A DNA stretch of 64,000 bases from positions 115,467 to 179,466 of the forward strand of contig NZ_SNUA01000010.1 in the NCBI RefSeq assembly GCF_004360225.1, given 5' to 3'. Under the pieces are notes generated by a model. The model ran no database searches. It saw only the letters and a program-made list of their open reading frames with translations, and was not told the DNA's origin. This document shows positions 55,577 to 64,000 of this stretch, piece after piece; position 1 is the first letter of the stretch; every line of letters starts with the position of its first letter. This DNA comes from Alcanivorax sp. 24. GTDB taxonomy: Bacteria > Pseudomonadota > Gammaproteobacteria > Pseudomonadales > Alcanivoracaceae. The position numbers and the translations under genes were made by a program.

Positions 55577-56530
55577 TTATACACCGGCATCCATCAGGCT
55601 GCGCCAGAGCACCGTCAAATAGACCGCGTATCCGCCGAACAGTGCCAGACCGGTGCCACGCCCCAGAGGGCGGCGCACCGCCAGCGCCATGCCGAAGGCC
55701 ATGATCAGGGTCAGCAGTACCAGTGTCGTGTAGTCGCGATCCAGCAGAGCGGGATCGGCCAGTGCGCCGGGGCCAAGCAGGGCGGGCATCGGCAGTACCA
55801 TCAGCAAATTGAGAATGTTGGAGCCGAGCACATTGCCCAGGGCCAGATCGCCGTGCCCGCGACGGGTGGCCGCCAGGCAGGTGGCCAGTTCCGGCAGGCT
55901 GGTGCCAAGCGCCACCAGGGTCAGGCCGATCAGGGCTTCGCCGACACCCATATGCCGGGCTACTTCCGTGGCGCCCCAGACCAGTGTCCGGGCGCTGATC
56001 AGAAGCAGCACCAAACCACCAAGAAACAGCAGCAGGTCGTGACGCCGGCTCCGATCCCGTTGTGACGGTGGCGGCTGTGGTGGTGATGTTTTGCGGTGCC
56101 ACGTTATCAGTGCCAGCGTCGCCAGGCCAAGGAGCAGGACCACGCCGTCGGTGCGGGTCAGGTGGCCGTCGATCAGCACCACTCCGGCCAGGGCCGTGAC
56201 CAGCAAGCAAGCGCTCAGCACCTGCCGGCGGCTGTGGTCGGGGCAGGGCACGGGGCGCCACAGCAGAGTCAGTGCGAGCACCAGTCCCAGATTGGCGATG
56301 TTTGAACCCAGCGCATTGGCCACGCCAAGGGCGGAACTTCCGCTCAGGGCGGCGGTGGCGGAGACCAGGACTTCCGGCGCCGAGGTGCCGAAGGCGACCA
56401 GCGTCAGACCCACCAGTGCCCGGGACAGCCCGAAATCCTGGGCCAGGCCGGCGGCGCCGGTGACAAAACGGTCGGCGCTCCAGGAAAGTACTGCCAGGGC
56501 GATCAGGCTGGCCAGAAGGGCAGCAAGCAT
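55577..56530 (-). CDS. yrbG: YrbG-like sodium/calcium exchanger family protein
   Basis: 317 residues from ATG 56530, which has GGAGG upstream. Two internal repeats carry the CaCA alpha motifs (LVAFGTSAPEVLVS; LVALGTSLPELATC), each within five or so helices. It is an inner-membrane cation/calcium antiporter of the YrbG branch, commonly beside kdsD. It is divergent from mlaC. Confidence 0.92.
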   Translation of the reverse strand: MLAALLASLIALAVLSWSADRFVTGAAGLAQDFGLSRALVGLTLVAFGTSAPEVLVSATAALSGSSALGVANALGSNIANLGLVLALTLLWRPVPCPDHSRRQVLSACLLVTALAGVVLIDGHLTRTDGVVLLLGLATLALITWHRKTSPPQPPPSQRDRSRRHDLLLFLGGLVLLLISARTLVWGATEVARHMGVGEALIGLTLVALGTSLPELATCLAATRRGHGDLALGNVLGSNILNLLMVLPMPALLGPGALADPALLDRDYTTLVLLTLIMAFGMALAVRRPLGRGTGLALFGGYAVYLTVLWRSLMDAGV

Positions 56531-56660
56531 GGAACCTCCGTTGTCAAAAGCCGTCAAATCGTGCAAGAGCCGTGGCGCGCGCGGAACCCGCGCGTGTAGG
56601 ATGCGGTGAGTTTGCCGGAACCATCAACACCGGATCATCGAACGACCAGGGAGCGAGTGC

Positions 56661-57305
56661 ATGACTTATCCGAAACAGCTGTTTTCCTTCATGGCGGCCG
56701 TATTGCTGCTGTTGACCGCCGGTCTCGCGCAAGCGGAACAGGATCCGCGCCAGCTGGTGGAACAGACCGTCGAGCGCATGACCAAGCGCATCGATGGGGA
56801 GCGCCAGAAGCTCAACAACGACCCCCAGTACGCCCGCGAACTGGTGCGCGAGGAACTGGGCGATCTGGTGGACTTCAAGCGGATTACCCGAGTGGTGATG
56901 GGGGATTATTTCGACCAGGCCTCCCGGGATCAGAAGTACCGTTTCCTGGAGGTGTTCGAGAACAGTCTGGTGAACACTTACGCCTCCGGGGTAACACTGT
57001 ACGACGGCCAGAAGATGAAAGTCCTGCCTTTGCGCGAGGAAGACCGCCGTGGCAACTATGCGCGCGTGCGCATGGAGTTCTCCACCAACTCAGGCCAGGT
57101 GGTGCCGATCTTCTTTACCCTGTTCCTGGACGGTGGCCAGTGGCGTGTGGTCAATGTTTATGTCAATGGGCTTGATCTGAGCCAGGTCTACAAGCAGCAG
57201 TTCGCCCAGTCCATGCAACAGCACAAGGATATGGACACGGTCATCGCCAACTGGTCCGCCGCCGATGTGGCCGACGAGGTCGAGAACAAGGCCAACGTCA
57301 ACTGA
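56661..57305 (+). CDS. mlaC: MlaC-like periplasmic phospholipid-binding protein
   Basis: 214 residues. A signal (MAAVLLLLTAGLAQAEQDPR) precedes the MlaC/Ttg2D fold: FKRITRVVMGDYFDQASRDQ, then LVNTYASGVTLYDGQKMKVL and VNVYVNGLDLSQVYKQQFAQ. MlaC carries phospholipids between the outer-membrane MlaA and the inner-membrane MlaFEDB complex. None of mlaF, mlaE, mlaD or mlaB is next to it; only 130 bp separate it from yrbG and 96 bp from ibaG. Confidence 0.93.
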   Translation: MTYPKQLFSFMAAVLLLLTAGLAQAEQDPRQLVEQTVERMTKRIDGERQKLNNDPQYARELVREELGDLVDFKRITRVVMGDYFDQASRDQKYRFLEVFENSLVNTYASGVTLYDGQKMKVLPLREEDRRGNYARVRMEFSTNSGQVVPIFFTLFLDGGQWRVVNVYVNGLDLSQVYKQQFAQSMQQHKDMDTVIANWSAADVADEVENKANVN

Positions 57306-57332
57306 TTCCCGCCTTTCTGATTGTCTTCCGCC

Positions 57333-57358
57333 GCGGGGCCGGCATGGCAAGGCCCCGC
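57333..57358 (+). terminator. GC-rich hairpin after mlaC
   Basis: GCGGGGCC (57333-57340) pairs with GGCCCCGC (57351-57358) over a 10-base loop, 28 bp after the mlaC stop. No T-run follows. It may partly separate mlaC from ibaG-murA. Confidence 0.5.
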
Positions 57359-57401
57359 GCCGTCGCGTATTATTGCCGGTTCATTCGAATGAGGAGCTCC
57401 C

Positions 57402-57656
57402 ATGAATCCGGAAGACGTGAAGGCGCTGGTGGAAGCCGGCTTCGACGATGCCGAGGTGGCGGTGGACGGCGGCGGTGACCGCTTCCTGATCCGCGTGGTG
57501 TCCGATGCCTTCGAAGGCCTGATGCCGGTGAAAAAGCAGCAACTGGTCTATGGCTGCATTAACCAGGCAATCGCCGACGGCACCATTCACGCCGTAAGCA
57601 TCCAGACCTATACCCGGGCCGAGTGGGAAAAAGCCCAGAAGATGGGGTTGGCCTGA
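57402..57656 (+). CDS. ibaG: BolA-family protein IbaG
   Basis: 84 residues. Pattern MNPEDVKALVEAGFDDAEVA, then RFLIRVVSDAFEGLMPVKKQ and YTRAEWEKAQ, is a BolA/IbaG fold. These proteins pair with monothiol glutaredoxins in iron-sulphur handling. It is upstream of murA as in most gammaproteobacteria. Confidence 0.93.
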   Translation: MNPEDVKALVEAGFDDAEVAVDGGGDRFLIRVVSDAFEGLMPVKKQQLVYGCINQAIADGTIHAVSIQTYTRAEWEKAQKMGLA

Positions 57657-57698
57657 GCCCCGGGCGGCCCGCCATTTGCCTTTATCAACAGGCTCTAA

Positions 57699-58970
<1,272 letters not shown>

Positions 58971-58980
58971 CCGTGAAGCC

Positions 58981-59625
58981 ATGAGCCAGAAACCGCTGAT
59001 CATTGCCCTTTCCAAGGGCCGTATCCTCAAAGACACGCTGCCTCTGCTGAAAGAGGCGGGCATTGAAATGACCGAGGATCCGTCCGCCTCGCGCAAACTG
59101 ATCTTCGACACCACCCGCGAAGACGTGAAGATCATCGTTATTCGCGCCACCGACGTGCCGCCCTACGTGCAGCATGGCGGCGCCGACATCGGCGTGGCCG
59201 GCAAGGACGTGTTGATGGAGCACGGCGCGGACGGTCTGTTCGAGCCACTGGACCTGGAGATCGCCCGCTGCAAGCTGATGGTGGCGGCACTCAAGGACGC
59301 GCCGCCAGTGAGCGGCCGCCTGCGAGTGGCGACCAAGTTCGTCAATGTGGCGAAAAGCTACTTTGCCCAGCAGGGCCGCCAGGCGGAGGTGATCAAACTG
59401 TACGGGGCCATGGAACTGGCGCCGCTGGTGGGGCTGGCGGACCGTATCGTGGACATCGTCGATACCGGCAACACCCTGCGCGCCAATGGCCTTGAACCCA
59501 CTGAAATGATCGCCACTATTTCTTCCCGGGTGGTGGTCAACCGGGCCAGCATGAAGACCCGCCACGGCCAGATTCAGGAGATCCTGGATCAGGTGGCGAA
59601 AGCGGTGGCGGCGCGACGGGAGTAA
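58981..59625 (+). CDS. hisG: ATP phosphoribosyltransferase catalytic subunit (short form)
   Basis: 214 residues from ATG 58981. It has the catalytic domain only ([37 protein letters not shown]) without the C-terminal regulatory domain, so it should need HisZ, which is not in the window. First step of histidine synthesis. hisD begins 4 bp after the stop, with GGGAG before its ATG. Confidence 0.96.
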   Translation: MSQKPLIIALSKGRILKDTLPLLKEAGIEMTEDPSASRKLIFDTTREDVKIIVIRATDVPPYVQHGGADIGVAGKDVLMEHGADGLFEPLDLEIARCKLMVAALKDAPPVSGRLRVATKFVNVAKSYFAQQGRQAEVIKLYGAMELAPLVGLADRIVDIVDTGNTLRANGLEPTEMIATISSRVVVNRASMKTRHGQIQEILDQVAKAVAARRE

Positions 59626-59629
59626 TGAC

Positions 59630-60931
59630 ATGAAAACCAACTGGCTGGACGCCGGCGACAGCGATTTCGTCGAGCGCCTGACCGCGCTCACCGCCTGGTC
59701 GGACGAACGCGACGAGGAAGTCGCCGAGCGTGTGCGTGGCATCCTCGGGGATGTGGCCCGGCGTGGCGACGAAGCGGTGATCGAGTACACCAACCGGTTC
59801 GACCGCCGGCAGGTGACGTCCATGGCCGAGCTGACCGTGGATCGGGAGCAGTTGCTGGCCGCCCTGGAGCGCATTCCCGCCGAACTGCGGGACGCTCTGC
59901 GGGCCGCCGCCGATCGGGTGCGCGCCTACCACGAAAAGCAGAAGCAGGACTCCTGGCAGTATCGGGACGAGCACGGTTCCCTGCTGGGTCAGCAAGTCAC
60001 GCCGTTGGACCGGGTCGGCATTTATGTGCCCGGCGGCAAGGCCGCCTATCCCAGCTCGGTGCTGATGAATGCGCTGCCGGCCCATGTGGCCGGAGTGGGC
60101 GAAATCGTCATGGTCAGCCCGGCGCCGGATGGCGAGTTGAACGATGTGGTGCTGGCGGCGGCGGCGGTGGCCGGCGTCGAGCGCTTCTTTTCCCTGGGCG
60201 GCGCCCAGGCCGTGGCGGCCCTGGCCCACGGCACGGAAACGGTGCCGGCGGTGGACAAGATCGTCGGGCCTGGCAACATTTATGTGGCGGAAGCCAAGCG
60301 CCAGGTATTCGGCAAGGTGGGCATCGACATGATCGCCGGCCCGTCCGAGATTCTGGTGGTGTGCGACGGCAAAACCGATCCCGAGTGGATCGCCATGGAT
60401 CTGTTTTCCCAGGCCGAACACGACGAGGAAGCGCAGTCGATTCTGGTCAGCCCGGACGCGGAATTCCTCAAGCGGGTGGACGCCGCCATGGATCGCCTGG
60501 CGCCGACCCTGGAGCGGGAAGGCATCATCCGCACTTCCATGGCCAATCGGGGCGCCCTGATTCAGGTGGCGGATCTGGATCAGGCCCTGGACGTGGTCAA
60601 TCGCGTCAGTCCCGAGCACCTGGAATTGTCCATGGACGATGCCGAGAGCTGGGCGCGCAAGGTGCGCCATGCCGGCGCCATTTTTCTCGGCCGTCATACG
60701 CCGGAGGCATTGGGGGACTACTGCGCCGGCCCCAATCACGTGCTGCCGACCAGCGCCACCGCCCGGTTCTCCTCACCGCTGGGCGTGTACGATTTCCAGA
60801 AGCGCAGTTCGTTGATCGGCTGCTCGCCGGAGGGCGCCAACGAGTTGGGGCGCATTGCTTCCGCTCTGGCTCGCGGCGAGAGTCTGACCGCTCACGCGCG
60901 CAGCGCCGAATACCGCATCAAGAAGGATTAA
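59630..60931 (+). CDS. hisD: Histidinol dehydrogenase
   Basis: 433 residues, full length. Hallmarks include [56 protein letters not shown] and [20 protein letters not shown], covering NAD and zinc sites. It catalyses the last two oxidations to histidine. It is followed by a REP-like hairpin and hisC. Confidence 0.97.
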   Translation: MKTNWLDAGDSDFVERLTALTAWSDERDEEVAERVRGILGDVARRGDEAVIEYTNRFDRRQVTSMAELTVDREQLLAALERIPAELRDALRAAADRVRAYHEKQKQDSWQYRDEHGSLLGQQVTPLDRVGIYVPGGKAAYPSSVLMNALPAHVAGVGEIVMVSPAPDGELNDVVLAAAAVAGVERFFSLGGAQAVAALAHGTETVPAVDKIVGPGNIYVAEAKRQVFGKVGIDMIAGPSEILVVCDGKTDPEWIAMDLFSQAEHDEEAQSILVSPDAEFLKRVDAAMDRLAPTLEREGIIRTSMANRGALIQVADLDQALDVVNRVSPEHLELSMDDAESWARKVRHAGAIFLGRHTPEALGDYCAGPNHVLPTSATARFSSPLGVYDFQKRSSLIGCSPEGANELGRIASALARGESLTAHARSAEYRIKKD

Positions 60932-60979
60932 CGTCGTGGGGAGTGGCCCGGTCCGCTCCCATGACAGGATCAACGCACC

Positions 60980-61007
60980 GTAGGAGCGGTCCAGCGACCG
61001 CGATGGG
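60980..61007. repeat. REP-like hairpin in the hisD-hisC gap
   Basis: GTAGGAGCGGTC...GACCGCGA at 60980-61003 has the GTAG head and GC hairpin (60986-60991 with 60996-61001) of Pseudomonas-type single REPs. It ends three bases before the hisC ATG, so it forms the immediate hisC leader. Confidence 0.6.
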
Positions 61008-61009
61008 TT

Positions 61010-62071
61010 ATGAGCAAATTCTGGAGTCCGTTCGTTCGCGATCTCGAGCCCTATGTGCCCGGTGAACAGCCGAAGATGGCCAATCTGGTCAAGCTGAACA
61101 CCAACGAGCACCCGCTGGGGCCCTCGCCGAAAGTGCTGGACGCTATCCGGGCGCAAGCGGATGATCGTCTGCGCCTGTACCCGGATCCGCGCAGCACCGA
61201 GCTGTGCGAGGCCATTGCCGACTATTATCGGGTCAAGCCGGAGCAGGTGTTTGTCGGTAACGGCTCCGACGAAGTGCTCGCGCACATATTCATGGGGCTG
61301 TTTCGCCAGTCCCGGCCGTTGCTGTTCCCCGACATTACCTACAGCTTTTACAAGGTCTATTGCGGGTTGTATGGCATTGATTACCAAACCGTGCCGTTGG
61401 GCCAGGGTGACCTGTCCATCCGGTTGACCGATTACGATGCCGTTAATGGCGGTATCATCTTCCCCAACCCCAATGCGCCCACCGGCCGCTTGCTGCCGCT
61501 GGCGGACATCGAGGCGCTGCTGCGGCGCAACACCGAGTCGGTGGTGGTGGTGGACGAAGCCTATATCGACTTCGGTGGTGACAGTGCCATCGCCTTGATC
61601 GATCGCTATCCGAATCTGCTGGTGACCCAGACCCTGTCCAAGTCACGCTCCCTGGCCGGCTTGCGTATCGGCCTGGCGGTGGGGGACGAAGCACTGATCG
61701 AAGGGCTTACCCGCATCAAGGACAGCTTCAATTCCTATCCGCTGGACCGGTTGGCGGTCGCCGCCGGCAAGGCGGCTTTCGAGGACGACGCCTGGTTCCG
61801 CCAGGGGCGGGACCAGGTGATGGAGCAGCGCGACTGGTTGACTGGACAGTTGGCCGAGCGTGGCTTCGACACCCTGCCTTCCGCCGCCAACTTTGTCTTT
61901 ACCCGCCACCCCGATCATCGCGGCGCCGATCTGGCCCGCGGCCTGCGCGAGCAGGGTGTGATCGTGCGGCACTTCGGCAAGCCCGAGCGCATCGCCGATT
62001 ATCTGCGCATCACCATCGGCAACGCGAAGCAGAACCAGACACTGGTGGCCGCGCTGGACCGGTTGCTATAA
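61010..62071 (+). CDS. hisC: Histidinol-phosphate aminotransferase
   Basis: 353 residues, fold type I. PLP-binding Lys211 is in [14 protein letters not shown]; substrate-side motifs are [12 protein letters not shown] and [14 protein letters not shown]. It transaminates imidazole acetol phosphate in histidine synthesis. There is no clear Shine-Dalgarno before ATG 61010 because the REP-like hairpin occupies that place; translation may be weak or coupled to an upstream reading. Confidence 0.95.
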   Translation: MSKFWSPFVRDLEPYVPGEQPKMANLVKLNTNEHPLGPSPKVLDAIRAQADDRLRLYPDPRSTELCEAIADYYRVKPEQVFVGNGSDEVLAHIFMGLFRQSRPLLFPDITYSFYKVYCGLYGIDYQTVPLGQGDLSIRLTDYDAVNGGIIFPNPNAPTGRLLPLADIEALLRRNTESVVVVDEAYIDFGGDSAIALIDRYPNLLVTQTLSKSRSLAGLRIGLAVGDEALIEGLTRIKDSFNSYPLDRLAVAAGKAAFEDDAWFRQGRDQVMEQRDWLTGQLAERGFDTLPSAANFVFTRHPDHRGADLARGLREQGVIVRHFGKPERIADYLRITIGNAKQNQTLVAALDRLL

Positions 62072-62095
62072 CCTGCCAGACATCACCCTGTTTGG

Positions 62096-62150
62096 TCATA
62101 GAGACGTTTAGCCATACTCTCGTTTAGTCATACTCTCGTTTAGTCATACA
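62096..62150. repeat. 16-bp tandem repeat before the DUF4139 gene
   Basis: Three tandem 16-base units (62096-62111, 62112-62127, 62128-62143) of consensus TCATACTCTCGTTTAG are followed by a partial fourth (TCATACA). Units 2 and 3 differ at one base; unit 1 is more diverged. It ends 8 bp before the gene start and may contain regulator sites or be slippage-prone. Confidence 0.75.
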
Positions 62151-62158
62151 AGGACGCC

Positions 62159-63787
62159 ATGATGAGACGCCTGCTGTTGCCCGCGTTGGTCGCGGGCCTG
62201 TGTCCTCCCGCGGCGCTTGCCGCGGTCTTCCCCGTCACCGCTCCGGTTACCGAGGTGGTGTTGTTTCCCGCTCAGGCCGAACTGACCCGTTCGTTACGCC
62301 AGTCATTGCCGGCCGGACAGCATCAACTGATCATTTCCGGCTTGCCGGAACTGGATCTGGACCGCCTGCAACTCGAGGTCAACGGGGCACTGCTTGAAGG
62401 CGTCCAGCGCCGCCGGGAAAGTAACGCCGAGGATGTTTCCGAGCGCCGCCAGGCATTGGATGAACAAATCGCCGCGCTGGAGCGCCGCCTCCAGGAAGCC
62501 GGCACCGCCGACCGACTCGATCAGGAGCAGATTCAGCAGTTGCAATCCCTGCTCGGACAGGCGCCGCAAGGGCCAGCGCTGTACGGCGAAGTACCGGTGG
62601 AAAAGTGGTCCAGTGCCTGGGCCCAGATCCGTGAAGCGGTGAATCAGCGCCAGACCGCGATCAATGAGCGGGCGGCGCAACGGCCGGACTGGCAACGGCA
62701 ACTGCAAGCGCTGCAACAGCAACGCTTACAATTGGGCCAGCAACAGCAGCAACGCCAGGTGCTGGTGGTGGATCTGGTCGCCGAGCAGGCCGGCACCGCC
62801 GACCTGGCCTTGCGCTACTACACCCACCAGGCCGGCTGGAGCAATCAACTGCAAGCCAACCTGAACAGTGGTGCCGAACAGATCGCCCTGAACGCCTATG
62901 CCGAGGTTCGCAATGGCACCGGCGAGGATTGGCGTGATGTCAAAGCCACTCTGGGGCTGCTGCCGTCGGGATACCGGTCATTACCGGAGCCGACGCCGTG
63001 GATTGTCGGTCTGGCCCGGCCGCGCCCGGAGCGCGACCGTTTCGCACGGGCGGTGATGGCGGAGCCCGTGGCGGAAATGGCGGATATGGCGAGTTCCAGC
63101 CTTAAGAAGGGCGCCGCGGCCCCGGCCCCGACACCGCAGCCGGTGGCCCACGGGTTTGATATGCGGGTGCCACTGGACGCGCCGCTGTCCCTGGCCAGCG
63201 ATGGCAGCACCGCCCGTATCGCCTATCAGGATGCGGTGGTACCGGTGACCCTGAGCCGCGAAAGCTACCTGTGGCAACAACCCGCGGTGCTGTTGGTGGG
63301 GGAGTGGAAAAACAGCAGCGGCGTGCCCTGGCTGAGCGGTCAGGTGACGGTGCTGCGTGACGGGCAGCGACTCTCCAGCTACGGCCGCGCGGCAGGCATT
63401 CAACTCGGAGAAACGGTGCGGATGAGTTTTGGTGACGACCCCCGGTTGCGGGTGGAAGTGGTCACCGAACCCGCCAGCCGGGGCGAAGCCGGCCTGATCA
63501 GCAAGGAGAACACGCTTACGGTGACGCGCGGCATCACCGTGTCCTCGAGCTACGATAGGCCCGTGGACGTGGTGTTGTACGACCGTCAACCGGTGCCCAA
63601 TGACGATCGCATCAAGCTGGAGGCCACCGGGGCCGAACCGGATCAGAGCAACGTCCGCGATATCAAGGGGCTGATGGCCTGGGAACGCACCGTGTCCGCG
63701 GACAAGGAGACGCGCCTGGAGCATGGCTTCCAGCTGCGTTATCCCACCGATATGGATTTGCTCGGAGTGGAAGGCCTGCCGCGCTAG
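62159..63787 (+). CDS. DUF4139 (MuiA-like) exported protein
   Basis: 542 residues; two adjacent ATGs follow AAGGA. A signal peptide (LLPALVAGLCPPAALAAVFP) leads to a DUF4140-like strand domain (TEVVLFPAQAELTRSLRQSL), a Gln-rich coiled coil (residues 90-195), then a DUF4139 beta domain (VVPVTLSRESYLWQQPAVLL; TRGITVSSSYDRPVDVVLYD). The order matches mucoidy-inhibitor MuiA-type proteins, whose role is unclear. Periplasmic or surface location is inferred. Confidence 0.85.
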   Translation: MMRRLLLPALVAGLCPPAALAAVFPVTAPVTEVVLFPAQAELTRSLRQSLPAGQHQLIISGLPELDLDRLQLEVNGALLEGVQRRRESNAEDVSERRQALDEQIAALERRLQEAGTADRLDQEQIQQLQSLLGQAPQGPALYGEVPVEKWSSAWAQIREAVNQRQTAINERAAQRPDWQRQLQALQQQRLQLGQQQQQRQVLVVDLVAEQAGTADLALRYYTHQAGWSNQLQANLNSGAEQIALNAYAEVRNGTGEDWRDVKATLGLLPSGYRSLPEPTPWIVGLARPRPERDRFARAVMAEPVAEMADMASSSLKKGAAAPAPTPQPVAHGFDMRVPLDAPLSLASDGSTARIAYQDAVVPVTLSRESYLWQQPAVLLVGEWKNSSGVPWLSGQVTVLRDGQRLSSYGRAAGIQLGETVRMSFGDDPRLRVEVVTEPASRGEAGLISKENTLTVTRGITVSSSYDRPVDVVLYDRQPVPNDDRIKLEATGAEPDQSNVRDIKGLMAWERTVSADKETRLEHGFQLRYPTDMDLLGVEGLPR

Positions 63788-63815
63788 GCGGCAGGTGGGA
63801 ATGCTAGGGGGCGGA

Positions 63816-63884
63816 TTCGCTGCCAAGCGGAGCGCCGCCCGGACATCTTCCCACAGAGGGCGCTACGGAGCCACTGTGGGAGAT
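63816..63884. repeat. REP doublet remnant, copy 3, interrupted at the right
   Basis: The left arm begins TTCGCTGCCAAG like copies 1 and 2, but carries 18 other bases before TCTTCCCACAG. A 17-base spacer follows, the same length as in the other copies, then CTGTGGGA. The rest of the right arm is missing, and IS110-type DNA begins there. Ends are approximate. Confidence 0.65.
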
Positions 63885-64000
63885 TCTATGTTGGAGATCA
63901 AGCGATTTGGCCCTCCGATTGATAGAGGGTTTTGTGCTTCATCAGGGCAAAGGCGATACGAGCGAGTTTGCGGGCGAGTATGACCAAGGCCTGGGTTTTC
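63884..64000 (-). mobile_element. IS110-type insertion sequence, transposase 3' end only
   Basis: Right portion of an insertion sequence leaving the window. Its inner boundary is inferred from where the REP arm similarity stops (about 63884). No terminal inverted repeat is visible at this end, as expected for IS110 elements. Confidence 0.55.
63898..64000 (-). CDS. IS110-family transposase, C-terminal fragment (5' end outside window)
   Basis: The minus frame open at base 64000 ends at TGA 63898-63900, giving 33 residues: QALVILARKLARIAFALMKH, then KTLYQSEGQIA. The ARKL...I...L pattern is typical of the end of IS110/IS1111 transposases (Transposase_20 C-terminus), serine-type recombinases with an N-terminal DEDD domain not visible here. 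Only about 14 bases lie between the stop and the REP junction, closer to IS110 than IS1111 organisation. Family call is from pattern only. Confidence 0.65.
   Translation of the reverse strand, partial: KTQALVILARKLARIAFALMKHKTLYQSEGQIA

Overview
The window is GC-rich chromosomal DNA from a gammaproteobacterium. Two conserved blocks support this: gatCAB divergent from mreBCD-maf-yhdP-nitrilase-tldD, and lptCAB-rpoN-hpf-ptsN-rapZ-ptsO next to kdsCD, ibaG, murA and hisGDC. This order is familiar from Pseudomonas and Oceanospirillales such as Alcanivorax. REP-type palindromes fit the same group. The genus is my inference from remembered gene order and protein character; nothing was searched.

Layout. 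1-16.2 kb is accessory envelope and signalling DNA: a truncated repeat-bearing lipoprotein, a LuxR-type response regulator overlapping a hybrid histidine kinase, a cyclic-nucleotide-domain protein, small membrane and exported proteins, a DUF2339/DUF3999 pair, a minus-strand cluster (14865 to 10265) of uncharacterised exported or membrane proteins, and an FAD monooxygenase. 16.3-24.4 kb is a type VI secretion island: VgrG, a large VasX-like effector candidate, and two membrane-protein genes that could give immunity. 24.4-27.2 kb holds a crotonase-family enzyme, a lipoprotein and an S41 peptidase. 27.3-38.8 kb carries GatCAB (tRNA transamidation), MreBCD (rod shape), Maf, the YhdP lipid-transport protein and a nitrilase-family amidase. 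38.8-48.1 kb has TldD and PmbA/TldE separated by extra genes (cyclic-nucleotide protein, MFS transporter, DarP), then a membrane protein and an HscC-type Hsp70 with its own J-like/RDD membrane partner. 48.3-56.5 kb is the nitrogen-PTS, sigma-54 and LPS-transport/Kdo cluster. 56.6-62.1 kb has a lone mlaC, ibaG, murA and hisGDC. 62.2-63.8 kb is a DUF4139 protein, and the right edge is the end of an IS110-type insertion sequence that appears to interrupt a REP element.

Most notable: (i) a reading frame at 10265-12190 that fuses two exported proteins, apparently by loss of one A in an A-run; (ii) the VgrG/VasX-like island without a separate chaperone gene; (iii) a 154-bp nested palindromic, MITE-like element exactly at the gatB stop codon; (iv) two near-identical 69-bp REP doublets plus a third interrupted by the insertion sequence; (v) expected neighbours missing from conserved loci (rng between maf and yhdP; mlaF, E, D and B around mlaC). 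No rRNA, tRNA or CRISPR array was seen.
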